A DNA stretch of 64,000 nt, from assembly GCF_040253635.1 (NCBI RefSeq), contig NZ_JBEJGX010000002.1, positions 233,119-297,118 on the forward strand, given 5' to 3'. Of this stretch, positions 1-8,180 are shown piece after piece. Both the position numbers and the translations under genes were made by a program. The notes beneath the pieces were generated by a model that worked only from the letters and a program-made list of their open reading frames with translations, did not search any database and had not been told where the DNA came from. Position 1 is the stretch's first letter, and each line of letters opens with the position of its first letter. Origin of the DNA: Streptomyces sp. Edi2 (GTDB taxonomy: Bacteria; Actinomycetota; Actinomycetes; Streptomycetales; Streptomycetaceae).

Positions 1-69
1 ACCGTCGAGCGCGGCGCGCAGGGCCATGGCCGAGGTCTCGGGCAGCACGTGAGGATCAACGCGGTTCAT
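1..69 (-). CDS. Partial hypothetical protein, N-terminus only
   Basis: The complement of 67-69 is an ATG preceded by an AAAGG ribosome site. The frame stays open to the left edge, reading MNRVDPHVLPETSAMAL and onwards for 23 residues. Only the N-terminus is inside the window, so no function can be given. It lies just downstream of the gene at 105-593 on the same strand and may share its transcript. Confidence 0.45.
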   Translation of the reverse strand, partial: MNRVDPHVLPETSAMALRAALDG

Positions 70-104
70 CTCGCGCCTTTCTGGAGGGGCGGCAGCGGGC
101 GACG

Positions 105-593
105 TCAGCGGACGTCCGCCAGGACCTGCCGGTCCTGGCGGAAGCGCTGGATCATCGGAAGGCGGGCGCCGGACTGGAGGAGCGCCGGCAGTTTGGCGGG
201 CGCGGGCTCGCCGTCGGCGATGCGGCGGGCGTAGCTGATCGCCTTCTGGAAGGCGGTGAGGTACGGGAGGAGGTCCTCGGCCGCACGGCGTCGCAGACGC
301 CGGTCGCGACGGCTCCTGGGCTCATCGATGTAGCGCTCACTGCGCTCGTAGATGCGCTCGAGCAGGAATCGGCCGCCCACCAGGGATGCCAGCGCCCGGT
401 TGCCGGCGACCACGCTTCCCGTGCCGGACGCGCTCAGCGGCAGCACGTCGGCCGTGGCGCGGTCGACGGCGACGGCGATTGCCTTCCAGGCGTCGTCCTG
501 CAGGAGTGCGTGGTTGGTGCCGCCCAGAAGGCCGGAGCGGCCCAGCCGGAACCGAAGCCGGGGCAGGAAAAGCGGTATGGCGGACGAGCTCAT
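105..593 (-). CDS. Hypothetical protein, 162 aa
   Basis: This begins with ATG and has a GAGAGGA ribosome site 8 bases upstream. The protein is basic and Ala/Arg/Leu-rich with no membrane segment. Its middle (residues ~85-115) is highly charged and probably helical. I do not recognise the family. A class I promoter (see 719-759) lies ~125 bases upstream and points into it, leaving a leader of about 115 nt. That conserved promoter is the best evidence that this is a real, regulated gene and not a shadow of another frame. Confidence 0.6.
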   Translation of the reverse strand: MSSSAIPLFLPRLRFRLGRSGLLGGTNHALLQDDAWKAIAVAVDRATADVLPLSASGTGSVVAGNRALASLVGGRFLLERIYERSERYIDEPRSRRDRRLRRRAAEDLLPYLTAFQKAISYARRIADGEPAPAKLPALLQSGARLPMIQRFRQDRQVLADVR

Positions 594-718
594 CGTCGAA
601 GTCCTCTCGGAAGGCGGCCGTCATCGGCAGCCGGGCGGAAGCGTCGGGATGCGGCGCCGGCGCGGAGGGCCGGGGCGACGCGCAAGAGAAAGCGCGAAAA
701 ACGATCACGACCCTGGAA

Positions 719-759
719 AATTAAGTCATGCCTCAATCATGTGTCAACTTACTAGGGTC
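719..759 (-). promoter_or_regulatory. Class I promoter for the 593-105 gene
   Basis: On the minus strand the order is GACCCT (759-754), TTGACA (747-742), 17 bp, then TTAATT (724-719). This is the same layout as about fifteen other promoters in the window. A second GACCCT lies on the plus strand at 709-714, just beyond the -10, so the site is flanked by boxes in opposite orientation. Confidence 0.7.
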
Positions 760-905
760 AACGTGTATGGTGAGGGAGATCCGCGTCGGACAGAGGCACC
801 GCCGGCCCCCTCGGGTGCCGCGGTGCGCGACGGGGATTGTCACTGGGTGCTGGCAGCATGAAGGCGCAGCAGCCGAACAGGCAGAACGAACATGGAGACC
901 CCTAT

Positions 906-1184
906 ATGAACCGCAGTGAGTTGGTGGCCGCACTGGCCGACCGCGCCGAGGTGACCCGCAAGGACGCCGACGCCGTGCTGGCCGCCTTCGCGGAGGTGAC
1001 CGGCGAGGTCGTCGCCAAGGGCGAAGAGAAGATCACCGTCCCCGGCTTCCTCACCTTCGAGCGCACCCACCGCGCTGCCCGCGAAGGCCGCAACCCCGCG
1101 ACGCAGGAGACCATGACCATCCCGGCCGGCTACAGCGTGAAGGTCTCCGCGGGGTCGAAGCTCAAGGAAGCCGCAAAGGGGTAG
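906..1184 (+). CDS. hup: HU-family histone-like DNA-binding protein
   Basis: The protein has 92 residues, the usual HU length. The start is the ATG at 906 (MNRSELVAALADR), with GGAGA just upstream; an in-frame ATG 60 bases earlier would add residues unlike the family. The HU signature is clear: VPGFLTFERTHRAAREGRNP, followed by IPAGYSVKVSAGSKLKEA. HU dimers bend DNA with beta-arms whose tips carry the conserved Asn-Pro of GRNP, seen here. It organises DNA and helps replication or recombination complexes. A strong terminator follows at 1250-1280, so it is probably transcribed alone. It could be a plasmid-borne paralogue of the chromosomal HupA. Confidence 0.93.
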   Translation: MNRSELVAALADRAEVTRKDADAVLAAFAEVTGEVVAKGEEKITVPGFLTFERTHRAAREGRNPATQETMTIPAGYSVKVSAGSKLKEAAKG

Positions 1185-1249
1185 CGATCCGGCGCGTGCG
1201 ATGACCGGAGGGCGTGGCCGGTCGCCCGGCTCGCCGTGGAGTCGCCCGT

Positions 1250-1280
1250 GGGGCGGCCCGGGACCATCCCGGGCCGCCCC
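1250..1280 (+). terminator. Intrinsic terminator after the HU gene
   Basis: A perfect 13-bp stem (1250-1262 pairs with 1268-1280) has a 5-base loop ACCAT and is followed by AAAATCTTGG. It is GC-rich with no long U tract, as is normal for Streptomyces terminators. Confidence 0.75.
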
Positions 1281-1360
1281 AAAATCTTGGGCCCGGAGCC
1301 ATGGCGTCAAACATAGGAAAACGAAGGTAAATATTGGGAAGTTCTGGTAAGCTCTGGCGT

Positions 1361-2134
1361 ATGGACGAGGCATTGGACGCGATCGAGCGGGAGATGGACC
1401 GACTCCGGACCGAGATCCGGTCCGCCGCCGAGGCGTCCGACAGCGAGAGGGTCACGGAACTCCGCGCCCAGTTGCGCGCGGCACAGAACGGCTGGGATGC
1501 ACTGCTCCCCGGAGCCTCCGCCCCGACCGCGGTGCCTGTCCTGCGGCGGTCCATGAAATCCGCACGCGAGCAGGTGCTGGAAACCCTGGCCCTGATCGGT
1601 GCCCCGGCGACGCAGAAGACCATCCGCAGCGTCCACCACGCCTTCTTCGGCACGACGCTCGCCACCTCAAGCCTGGTGACTCTGCGGCGGGACGAGGAGC
1701 GCAGCTTCCGCAGCCGCAGCAGCCCGCGCACCCACGTGTGTCCCGCGTTGGCCGCCGATACATTGCGGCCCGTCCGGTCCATGCTCGCCTCGTCCGACTG
1801 GCCCCTGCCCCAGCGGCTTCTCGCCTCCGGATCCAGCCGGGTCAACTATCTGACCATGGCCGTAAATCTGGCCGAGGCCGCAGAGCGTGCTGCCGGGGAG
1901 GCGCACGCAGACGCCGACGCGATCCACGACCTGCTCCAGGGCCTCGCGCTCAACATCCCCGGCCTCAGCAGCGGGGAGCCCGTCACCGCCGCACGGATCC
2001 GAACCGTCGCACAACGAGAGCTCGCGCACCTGCTCCCCGCCGACCAGGACGCGCGCGACAGGGCGGCTCGCGCCGCCTCCCAACTCGAAGCCGCAGAGCG
2101 CCTGTTCGGCGCTTCAGTACCGCAGAACACCTGA
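1361..2134 (+). CDS. Hypothetical protein, 257 aa, possible DNA-binding regulator
   Basis: The start MDEALDAIEREMDRLRTEI is the ATG at 1361. There is no ribosome site and AT-rich DNA lies just upstream (about 1318-1350), so the mRNA may be leaderless. Residues 1-45 form a likely coiled coil. Residues ~75-120 look like a helical domain of winged-helix type (VLETLALIGAPATQKTIRSV, then a Leu/Val/Arg-rich stretch). The C-terminal third is helical and acidic. I do not recognise the family. The gene lies directly upstream of the tap-tpg pair on the same strand with a 37-base gap, so it may be co-transcribed or may control that operon. Confidence 0.65.
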   Translation: MDEALDAIEREMDRLRTEIRSAAEASDSERVTELRAQLRAAQNGWDALLPGASAPTAVPVLRRSMKSAREQVLETLALIGAPATQKTIRSVHHAFFGTTLATSSLVTLRRDEERSFRSRSSPRTHVCPALAADTLRPVRSMLASSDWPLPQRLLASGSSRVNYLTMAVNLAEAAERAAGEAHADADAIHDLLQGLALNIPGLSSGEPVTAARIRTVAQRELAHLLPADQDARDRAARAASQLEAAERLFGASVPQNT

Positions 2135-2171
2135 TGACCACCGTAGAACGACCGGAAGGACAGGGCAGGCG

Positions 2172-4298
2172 ATGACCGAGGTACGCCTTGCCGGGTGCGC
2201 CGGCTGCATCGGCAGCGACCGCCCTGGCTGGAACGTCGTATGGAACGTCGACAGCGGGAAGATGCTGTGGGAGTGGAAGCGCTGTCCGGACCGGTGCACC
2301 CCTGAATCCCGGGCCGCTACGATCGCGCGTCACCAACAGCGCCGTGCCGAGGAGGCCGAGGCCGCCGCCCGCCAGGCCGACGCCGTACCCGCGTCGCCCA
2401 CCCGGCCGGAACCCGCCCCCGAACCCGCCCGCGCTGAGCCCGTGCGGCAGCAGCCAGTGCACCGCCCCGTCAGCCCCCGCCCGGCCGGCGGAGAGCGCGG
2501 ACGCGGCCCCCAGGTCGCAGCACGGTCGGGCGGCCGCCGCACCCCGGCGCGCGACGCACCCGGCAGCGCGCCGTTGACGAACAAGCCGCGCCGGTGGCCG
2601 GCCGTCGCACTCGATCACGACGGCGCAGGCTGGAACCTGGACATCGAACAGGTCCCGCCGCCGGCCGGAACGAAGGTCACTGACTGGTTCGCCTGGCTCG
2701 GCACCGGGCTGCCGCTGCGCATCGATCGAGTGCACGACGCGGGCCGCACGGGCGACGGAATGGTCTGCCTGTCGGCGACCGCGCTCAAGGCCCTGGGCCT
2801 GCCCGCGGCGTTCCCCACCACCGACAAGGCCCTGGCCGCCCTCACGACGAAGCTGACCAAGGCAGCGGCCAGCGTTGGAATGGAGCTCTCTCAGGAGATC
2901 GGCCCCATCTTCCACGCGTTCCGCCGCGCGGGCGCCGCGGGCGGCCCCAAGTCGTCCCTGCGCGTCGTGGTCACTCCGTGGCTGGGGCAGGGCAGCGAGA
3001 AGCAGCAGGTGACCGGCGCGATGCTGGCCCGGCTCGCAGCCACCCCCGCGGGCGACCCCGACGCGCTGACCCTCGCCCGCCGCATCCGCACCTACGTCAG
3101 CGACCTCGGCGTCGCACCCGGCATCACTCCGGCCACCACCAGCAAGCTGCTCCTGGACGCGGTCCGTCCCCGCAACGAGCCGTATCAGGACGAGCAGGGG
3201 GAGTGGCACTCCCGGCTCCGGGACGGGGCGCTGCCCTCCGGTGACACCGTCGTCCCGCCCGCCGCCGGTGCTCGGCACCCCCTTACCCGCGAGCTGGTGG
3301 AGCGCGGCGAAGTCCTGTGCGAGGAGGAGGACTTCAAGTGGTGGTCCCGGCCGCTCACGGAAGCCGAGGCGGCCATGCCGTACGCCGTCGCCTGCGACGT
3401 GTGCGCCTCCTACCTGTCGGTGACCATGTCGCTGCGGCTGCCCGTCGGCCCGCTGGAACACCGCACCAACCCGGTGTGGGACACCAAGTCGGCTCCCGCC
3501 GGGCTGTGGTGGTGCGACTTCACCGCCGTCCAGGTGGACACGGAGCTGCCACACCCGGCCACCTTCCACGGCAAACCCCCCACCGGACCCGGCTGGTATG
3601 CCACCCCGACGGTCGCCTACATGGTCACCGAGTTCGGCTTCGACCCCACCACCATCACCGAGGCGTACCTGTCCCCCCTGACGGTGCCGTTCCTCAAGGA
3701 GTGGACGGTCCGCCTGCGCGAGGCGTACAAGCGCGTCTACGCGCTGCTCGGACTCCAGGACGGGCAGGAGCCGGAAGAGTTCCTCGCCGCCTACGCCCGC
3801 CACAAGGACCTCGACCCGCAGGACGTCGAGCGCACCGACGCCCTGGTGCTGGCCGGCCTCTACAAGGAGGTCTACAAGGGCGGCATCGGGAAGTGGACCG
3901 AGGGAGCAACGCACCTCGACGACGAGACGTGGCTGAAGGACATCGTGGCCAACTGGTCCTACCGGCCCGAAGTCCGCTTCCACATCATTTCGGCCGCCCG
4001 CATCGCCAACCACCGCCGCATGCGCAAGACGTACAAGAAGACCGGGCGCGCCCCGTTCGCCATCAACGTCGACTCCTACCTGTACGCGACCGAGCACCCG
4101 TCGCCGCTTGAACTGCTCACCCCGCCGGAGAACGGCAAGCCGGTCCTCGGCGTCCTTCGCCTGGGCATCGGCCCCGGCCAGTTCAAGCACGAGTCGAGCA
4201 TCCCGATGGACCAGGTCCTGGAGCTCATGAACACCGACGAGCACCCCTCGCGCCTCACCCACGACTACAGCACCGACGGCACCGCCGTAGCGGCGTAA
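2172..4298 (+). CDS. tap: Tap-like telomere-associated protein (divergent)
   Basis: The protein has 708 residues, close to the ~740 of Streptomyces Tap. In linear Streptomyces replicons Tap binds the single-stranded 3' telomere overhang and recruits the terminal protein for end patching. Residues ~50-150 are a Pro/Ala/Arg-rich linker. The C-terminal half has the pattern I associate with Tap: a WWCDF segment, then GPGWYATPTVAYMVTEFG, a long helical part, and RPEVRFHIISAARIANHRRM, followed by FAINVDSYLYA and LGIGPGQFKHE. The start at 2172 is preceded by a GGACAGGGCAGG purine run. The tpg-like gene follows after 10 bases, the classic order. The sequence is divergent, so the name rests on these motifs plus synteny, not on a search. 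Confidence 0.75.
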   Translation: MTEVRLAGCAGCIGSDRPGWNVVWNVDSGKMLWEWKRCPDRCTPESRAATIARHQQRRAEEAEAAARQADAVPASPTRPEPAPEPARAEPVRQQPVHRPVSPRPAGGERGRGPQVAARSGGRRTPARDAPGSAPLTNKPRRWPAVALDHDGAGWNLDIEQVPPPAGTKVTDWFAWLGTGLPLRIDRVHDAGRTGDGMVCLSATALKALGLPAAFPTTDKALAALTTKLTKAAASVGMELSQEIGPIFHAFRRAGAAGGPKSSLRVVVTPWLGQGSEKQQVTGAMLARLAATPAGDPDALTLARRIRTYVSDLGVAPGITPATTSKLLLDAVRPRNEPYQDEQGEWHSRLRDGALPSGDTVVPPAAGARHPLTRELVERGEVLCEEEDFKWWSRPLTEAEAAMPYAVACDVCASYLSVTMSLRLPVGPLEHRTNPVWDTKSAPAGLWWCDFTAVQVDTELPHPATFHGKPPTGPGWYATPTVAYMVTEFGFDPTTITEAYLSPLTVPFLKEWTVRLREAYKRVYALLGLQDGQEPEEFLAAYARHKDLDPQDVERTDALVLAGLYKEVYKGGIGKWTEGATHLDDETWLKDIVANWSYRPEVRFHIISAARIANHRRMRKTYKKTGRAPFAINVDSYLYATEHPSPLELLTPPENGKPVLGVLRLGIGPGQFKHESSIPMDQVLELMNTDEHPSRLTHDYSTDGTAVAA

Positions 4299-4308
4299 GG
4301 AACGTCTT

Positions 4309-4911
4309 GTGAGAAGGAACCAAGCAGAGGTCGCCAAGCAGACCGAGCTGACCGAGATGTACTCCCGGGTCAACCAGCTCTTCTACACGTCCAAGCACGC
4401 ACCTGTACGCACCACCACCCAGACCGAGCACGTCCTTGAGCGGCTCTACGGAGGCCAGACAGCGGCGATGGCCGCCGCCTACAACATGTCGCCGCGCACC
4501 ATCCGGCGGTGGCTCGACGGCAGCCGCACGCCTCAAGGCGCGAACGCCGCGCGGCTCCTCCGCGACGCCACGGCCGCGCAGACAACCAAGCGCGGGCGGG
4601 AGCGGCGTGCCCAGCAGGCAGAACAGCACCGGGGCGACGTCCTGGTGCCACGGGTGAACAACTTCACTGTCCGCGGCTCAGACGCGGTGAGGCCGCGGGA
4701 CATCTCCATCAGCCTCAGCGGCCGGCAACTTGCCGCCCTGGCGCTGGCGGAGAACGAAAGCCAGGTCGACGACGTCATCCAGGAAGGGATCGCCGCGTAT
4801 TTCAACGGTGGCGCAGCGGGCAACTTCGGCCCCGGGGACTTCGGGTACGACGCGGGTTCTCTCGTCTTCAACGTGCCCCTGATGACCGGCTCCAGCCGAA
4901 ACGCCGAGTGA
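4309..4911 (+). CDS. tpg: Tpg-like telomere terminal protein (divergent)
   Basis: The protein has 200 residues; Tpg proteins are usually ~185. Tpg becomes covalently attached to the 5' end of linear Streptomyces DNA and primes end synthesis. Residues ~40-72 form a helix-turn-helix (GGQTAAMAAAYNM, SPRTIRRWLDG) like the one early in Tpg. Residues ~157-168 (IQEGIAAYFNGG) match the Tpg C-terminal EGL-x3-YF pattern, followed by an acidic, glycine-rich tail with a buried strand (SLVFNVPL). The GTG start has GGAA overlapping the end of tap, so the two are probably translationally coupled. Which residue would link to DNA cannot be read by eye. Confidence 0.75.
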   Translation: MRRNQAEVAKQTELTEMYSRVNQLFYTSKHAPVRTTTQTEHVLERLYGGQTAAMAAAYNMSPRTIRRWLDGSRTPQGANAARLLRDATAAQTTKRGRERRAQQAEQHRGDVLVPRVNNFTVRGSDAVRPRDISISLSGRQLAALALAENESQVDDVIQEGIAAYFNGGAAGNFGPGDFGYDAGSLVFNVPLMTGSSRNAE

Positions 4912-4978
4912 GCGAGCCGGCCGCCCTGCGGGCCGCCGTCCGCGGCCGTTGTCGGTGCGTCCGGGCACACTGGACGGC

Positions 4979-5392
4979 ATGGTGATATCGGACGAGCCGG
5001 AACCGGCGCGCGTCCTTCCCGCACTGCCGGACCACGACCAGGACGCCAGCGAGATCCGCTGGGACCGGTGGGAGCCCGCCATCGCCGCCTCGCACATCGA
5101 CCCCCGCTGTCCCACCTGCGCCTTCGCCGGGCCGTTGTCGACCGCCTTCGGCAAGACCTGGTACACGCCCGAACCCACCACGGTCCGCGTCAAGAGGTCG
5201 AGCCCCGGCCAGCCGTCCCAGTGGGCCCAGGCGCAGCACGATCCGTACTGGTGCAAGACCCACTACGCGGTGCGCTGTCCGCAGTGCGACGAGATGACGG
5301 TCTACCGGCGCAGCGGCTGGGTGGAGATCTACTACCGTCCGCCCACCACCGAGCGAGCCGTCCCGCAGACGGACGACAACGTCCTCTTCTAG
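4979..5392 (+). CDS. Small zinc-ribbon-like protein, 137 aa
   Basis: The ATG at 4979 is taken as the start; an in-frame TTG 30 bases earlier is possible. Two cysteine clusters are visible: CPTC (residues 44-47), then C92, H95, and CPQC (100-103). These could form one or two zinc sites. A Trp/Tyr-rich segment (SGWVEIYYRPP) follows. No family is recognised. It follows tpg on the same strand after 67 bases that hold a GC-rich inverted repeat, so it may be a separate transcript. Confidence 0.65.
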   Translation: MVISDEPEPARVLPALPDHDQDASEIRWDRWEPAIAASHIDPRCPTCAFAGPLSTAFGKTWYTPEPTTVRVKRSSPGQPSQWAQAQHDPYWCKTHYAVRCPQCDEMTVYRRSGWVEIYYRPPTTERAVPQTDDNVLF

Positions 5393-5483
5393 ACGCCGGC
5401 CGACGTGCACCGCCCCGAGCCGCCCGCCCGCGCCGGCCGGCGGGACCGTCGCGGTATGCGCTGCCACGCTGACCGGAGCACCG

Positions 5484-6164
5484 TCAGCACGGATCGTCCC
5501 CGGCGTCGAACTTCGGGAAGCGCGTCGCGGCAAGCAACTCCGCCGCCGCGATGCCCCGCCTGATCCCGGCCCGATAGATGACTCCGACGGTGGTGACCTT
5601 CGCCGCGAGCTGCTCGTACTCCGCCAACGGGTCCGGCAAGCCCTCCAGCTCATCTGCGGAGGGAGCAGCTGCAGACGGGACCAGGTCCGGGTACATGTCA
5701 CGCCACTTCCGGATCTTCCGGATGGACTCGACCGAGGTGTGCCAGCACGCGGCCAGCACCTGCTCGGCGAGCTCGCTCGGCAGACGCAGCGGGATGCTCT
5801 CTGGGAACCCGCCGGTGCGAGATCCCGGCCACCGGCCACCGAGAGACCGCGCCTCCGAAGGCACCTCTGGCCACTCCTTGGCCGCTTTGTCCCACCCTCG
5901 CTCTGCTAGCTCCTGCCCGATGCCGCAGGCCGCCAGGGCGTCGATGGTGTCCAGCAACTGGGCCGATCCGCGCAGGCGTTCCACCTCCAGCCGCCAGCGG
6001 TCACGCACTGCGGCGGCATCCTCGCGGGATAGGCCCCGCGTCTGCCAGGACGAGTGCGACGACACGATGAGGCGGCGCCGCTTCTCCATGTCGACGGCGG
6101 CCGTCATCCGGCTCCGAGTCCCCGCGATCACCCACGCCGTCGCCGCCGTCGTTGCCTGCGCCAC
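5484..6164 (-). CDS. Hypothetical helical protein, 226 aa
   Basis: The start is a GTG at 6164 (MAQATTAATAW) with GGGTGAG upstream; an ATG 57 bases further in is the alternative. The protein is mostly charged helices, with Trp-rich points (EWPEV, KWRDMYPDLV) and no membrane segment. Residues ~125-160 could be a small helix-turn-helix (LPSELAEQVLAACW, then SVESIRKIRKW). I do not recognise the family. It is convergent with the gene ending at 5392. Confidence 0.6.
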   Translation of the reverse strand: MAQATTAATAWVIAGTRSRMTAAVDMEKRRRLIVSSHSSWQTRGLSREDAAAVRDRWRLEVERLRGSAQLLDTIDALAACGIGQELAERGWDKAAKEWPEVPSEARSLGGRWPGSRTGGFPESIPLRLPSELAEQVLAACWHTSVESIRKIRKWRDMYPDLVPSAAAPSADELEGLPDPLAEYEQLAAKVTTVGVIYRAGIRRGIAAAELLAATRFPKFDAGDDPC

Positions 6165-6543
6165 TCACGCTCACCCACCAACCTCGCACTATGCAAAGGA
6201 CGGTTGGTCAGGCTAGTCGCGCAGCAAACCGGCGGCGTCACCGGCACGCGCGAAGCTGTCCGGAAGCGTCCGAGGGTGTCCGCCAGGACAGCGCCGGACA
6301 CCGTCGGACACACGCGGCTCCGTCCACGGCTACAGCGAGGACGCGCGACGCGGTGCCGCTTCTCGTGTTGTCGTGGCGCCGCAGATTCGGGCACACGGCA
6401 CCGGGCCTTCCGCCGTGGCTGGAGCCCGGACCAGCACCCCCGGTCACCGGACAAAGCCCGCCGCGAAGCCGACCCAGCAGCGGAGCACATCAGGGGCGCC
6501 GCCGTTGGCGGCTCGCCTTCCGAGACCACCGGTCCCACACCGC

Positions 6544-6588
6544 TGTCACGACACCGGTGTCACGCCGGGTGTCACGTGCACTGTCACG
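6544..6588. repeat. Four TGTCACG direct repeats
   Basis: TGTCACG occurs at 6544, 6558, 6570 and 6582, spaced 14, 12 and 12 bases. Near-helical spacing on one face of the DNA suggests an operator array or iteron-like site. No neighbouring gene clearly uses it; the nearest downstream gene starts at 6806. Confidence 0.5.
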
Positions 6589-6652
6589 CCGCCGGGGATG
6601 AGCCCGCCCACCTGCGCAGATGGGCGACGAGAGGCCGCTGTGCGCTGTCCGC

Positions 6653-6705
6653 GCGGGAGCGGGGCCGAGTCCTGGCGCTAGCTCCCCAGGAGCATGGCGC
6701 GGGCT
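6653..6705 (-). pseudogene. Remnant of the 3' end of a 13273-13626-like gene
   Basis: On the minus strand this reads ARAMLLGS then stop. The gene at 13273-13626 ends with the same residues. The ~45 bases around the stop codon match closely (GCCGAGTCCT, CGCTAGCT, AGCATGGCGCGGGCT shared). The rest of the gene is missing here, so this is a leftover of a duplication or of recombination. Confidence 0.55.
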
Positions 6706-6805
6706 CCAAGCGACCACCGCTGGGGCCGCAGGGCCTGGGGCCGGCTACCACCGGAGATCATGCGGTCCGCCGGACATGGCAGTGCGCAACCCGTAGGTTG
6801 GCGGC

Positions 6806-7333
6806 ATGGCTGACATGCGAAATCTGTGGTGGTCGGCGGGCCGGATGGCCTTCCGTGTGGCGGAGAGCAACACCGACTGGCGGAACACCCGTTGGTCCGA
6901 GTCGCTGCGCCGCTCGGCCACTCTGCTGGAGCCGGTCTGGCCCAAGCACGACACCGGCGGACCGTTCACCTTCGCGCTCCCCACGATCGCGCTGCTCCTG
7001 TACGCGGGCCCGCTCGACTGTGAGCCCGAGCGCGTGCCGGTGGAGGACATCGTGGGCGCGCTTACCCCGCGTCGAGCCGATGAGGACGCGCCGTCGCTCG
7101 AGGACACCATTCGAGCGGGCCTGGCCGACCGCCATCATGACCTGGGCGACGACTCGAAGTTGTCGGGCCTGGTTCGTTGGCTGACCGTCTACCACGAGCC
7201 GGTGACGCATACCGCGAGCGGTATGGATCTTCCGGCCTTCGAGCAAACGCCCGGCGGCTCTTTGCTGGACGCGGGAGCGCGGTGGGTGCATCACCGTTTC
7301 ACGCACCACTACCTTCAGGGCAGCGTGGCCTGA
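6806..7333 (+). CDS. Hypothetical protein, 175 aa
   Basis: The start is the ATG at 6806 (MADMRNLWWSAGRMAF). No good ribosome site is seen, so the transcript may be leaderless. The protein is mixed helical. Residues ~50-70 (TFALPTIALLLYAGPL) are hydrophobic but too short and interrupted to call a membrane helix with confidence. The C-terminus is His/Trp-rich (GARWVHHRFTHHYLQG). No family is recognised. It converges with the nuclease gene ending at 7347. Confidence 0.6.
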   Translation: MADMRNLWWSAGRMAFRVAESNTDWRNTRWSESLRRSATLLEPVWPKHDTGGPFTFALPTIALLLYAGPLDCEPERVPVEDIVGALTPRRADEDAPSLEDTIRAGLADRHHDLGDDSKLSGLVRWLTVYHEPVTHTASGMDLPAFEQTPGGSLLDAGARWVHHRFTHHYLQGSVA

Positions 7334-7346
7334 CCGTCCGGCGGAC

Positions 7347-8180
7347 TCAGGTGAGGCGGCTCAGCTCGAAGGTGGCGCTGACGGCGCCGTGGTCGGATAG
7401 CTCCTTGTCGATCGGCTCCAGGTGCACCTGGTAGTCGACGAGGGCCGGCGCGAGGGCGGGGCTCATGAGGATGAGGTCCTGGCGCCGGGGCACGTCCCCC
7501 TCTCCGAACGCGGCGGTCGGGGCCGTTCCCTGCTCGGATGGGTGGCTCGCGTCCAGGAATCCGGCGCGTCCCAGGAGTTCGGTCGCGTCCCGATCGGAGA
7601 CGTCTCCCTCGCGGGGCAGCCGGAGTTGGCCGTTCTGGGCGTGTGCCGGAAGCTGTGTCCAGTCAGGTTCCGGGTAGCCGAGGCCGATGGCGTTGATGTC
7701 GCCGAGCACGAGCGACCGGCGGCCGGGGGCGGCGAGTACGCCCAGCGGCGACACCTCCCGCGCACGATTGCGCGGGTCGAACGGGTCCAAGTGCAGATTG
7801 CGCAGTTCCAGCAGCCCTTCCAGGCCCGGCACGACCAGGTTCGCCCAGCCCATGACGTGGTGGTACCGGTCCCGGTCCGCGCCCTGTGCGGCGAGCTGGA
7901 CGCGCCGGCTCAGCATGATCACGGTGTGGAAGCGGTGACCGCTCGTGGTCTCGTTGGCGTACGCGAGATGGGCGCTGCCCATGCCGAGGGCATTCAAGGT
8001 CTGGTACATGCGCCGGTTCCCGAGGAGATCCCAGAAGTTGCACTCCTGCAGTGCCAGGACGTCCGCCTCAAGGCTTTTGAGGAACGGGATCTGCCTGTGC
8101 CAGCGGTCGCCGCTGCCGAGGCCGAAGTCGTCGTGGCCGCCGAACAAGGTGTTGAACGTGGCGACTCTGATCGCGGTCAT
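7347..8180 (-). CDS. Endonuclease/exonuclease/phosphatase (EEP) family protein
   Basis: The protein has 277 residues, the usual size for an EEP domain (DNase I / exonuclease III fold), a metal-dependent phosphodiesterase or phosphatase. Motifs occur in family order: VATFNTLFGG near the N-terminus (Asn), ALQECNFWDLL (metal-binding Glu), LHLDP, LGDINAIG (Asp and Asn), QDLILM, and the terminal SDHGAVSATF (Asp-His pair). ATG at 8180 has GGGAGAG 6 bases upstream and overlaps the stop of the 2H phosphoesterase gene (ATGA), so the two are co-translated. The substrate cannot be told; the pairing with a LigT-like enzyme favours RNA ends or nucleotide products. Confidence 0.85.
   Translation of the reverse strand: MTAIRVATFNTLFGGHDDFGLGSGDRWHRQIPFLKSLEADVLALQECNFWDLLGNRRMYQTLNALGMGSAHLAYANETTSGHRFHTVIMLSRRVQLAAQGADRDRYHHVMGWANLVVPGLEGLLELRNLHLDPFDPRNRAREVSPLGVLAAPGRRSLVLGDINAIGLGYPEPDWTQLPAHAQNGQLRLPREGDVSDRDATELLGRAGFLDASHPSEQGTAPTAAFGEGDVPRRQDLILMSPALAPALVDYQVHLEPIDKELSDHGAVSATFELSRLT

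Larger units (their letters stand above)
6200..6790. other. Gene-free region with direct repeats and a gene remnant
   Basis: About 590 bases without a convincing gene. Open frames exist on both strands but are Arg/Ser/Pro-rich and lack a start with a ribosome site. Two things are visible: four TGTCACG direct repeats (6544-6588), and a short copy (about 6653-6705) of the 3' end of the gene at 13273-13626. Both are listed separately. Confidence 0.6.

Noticed and set aside
1983..4373. Minus-strand open frame of 796 codons opposite tap
   Set aside because: It mirrors the tap frame (third-position G/C bias gives antisense openness). Tap has family motifs and a proper start; the antisense product is Gly/Val/Arg-rich without motifs.
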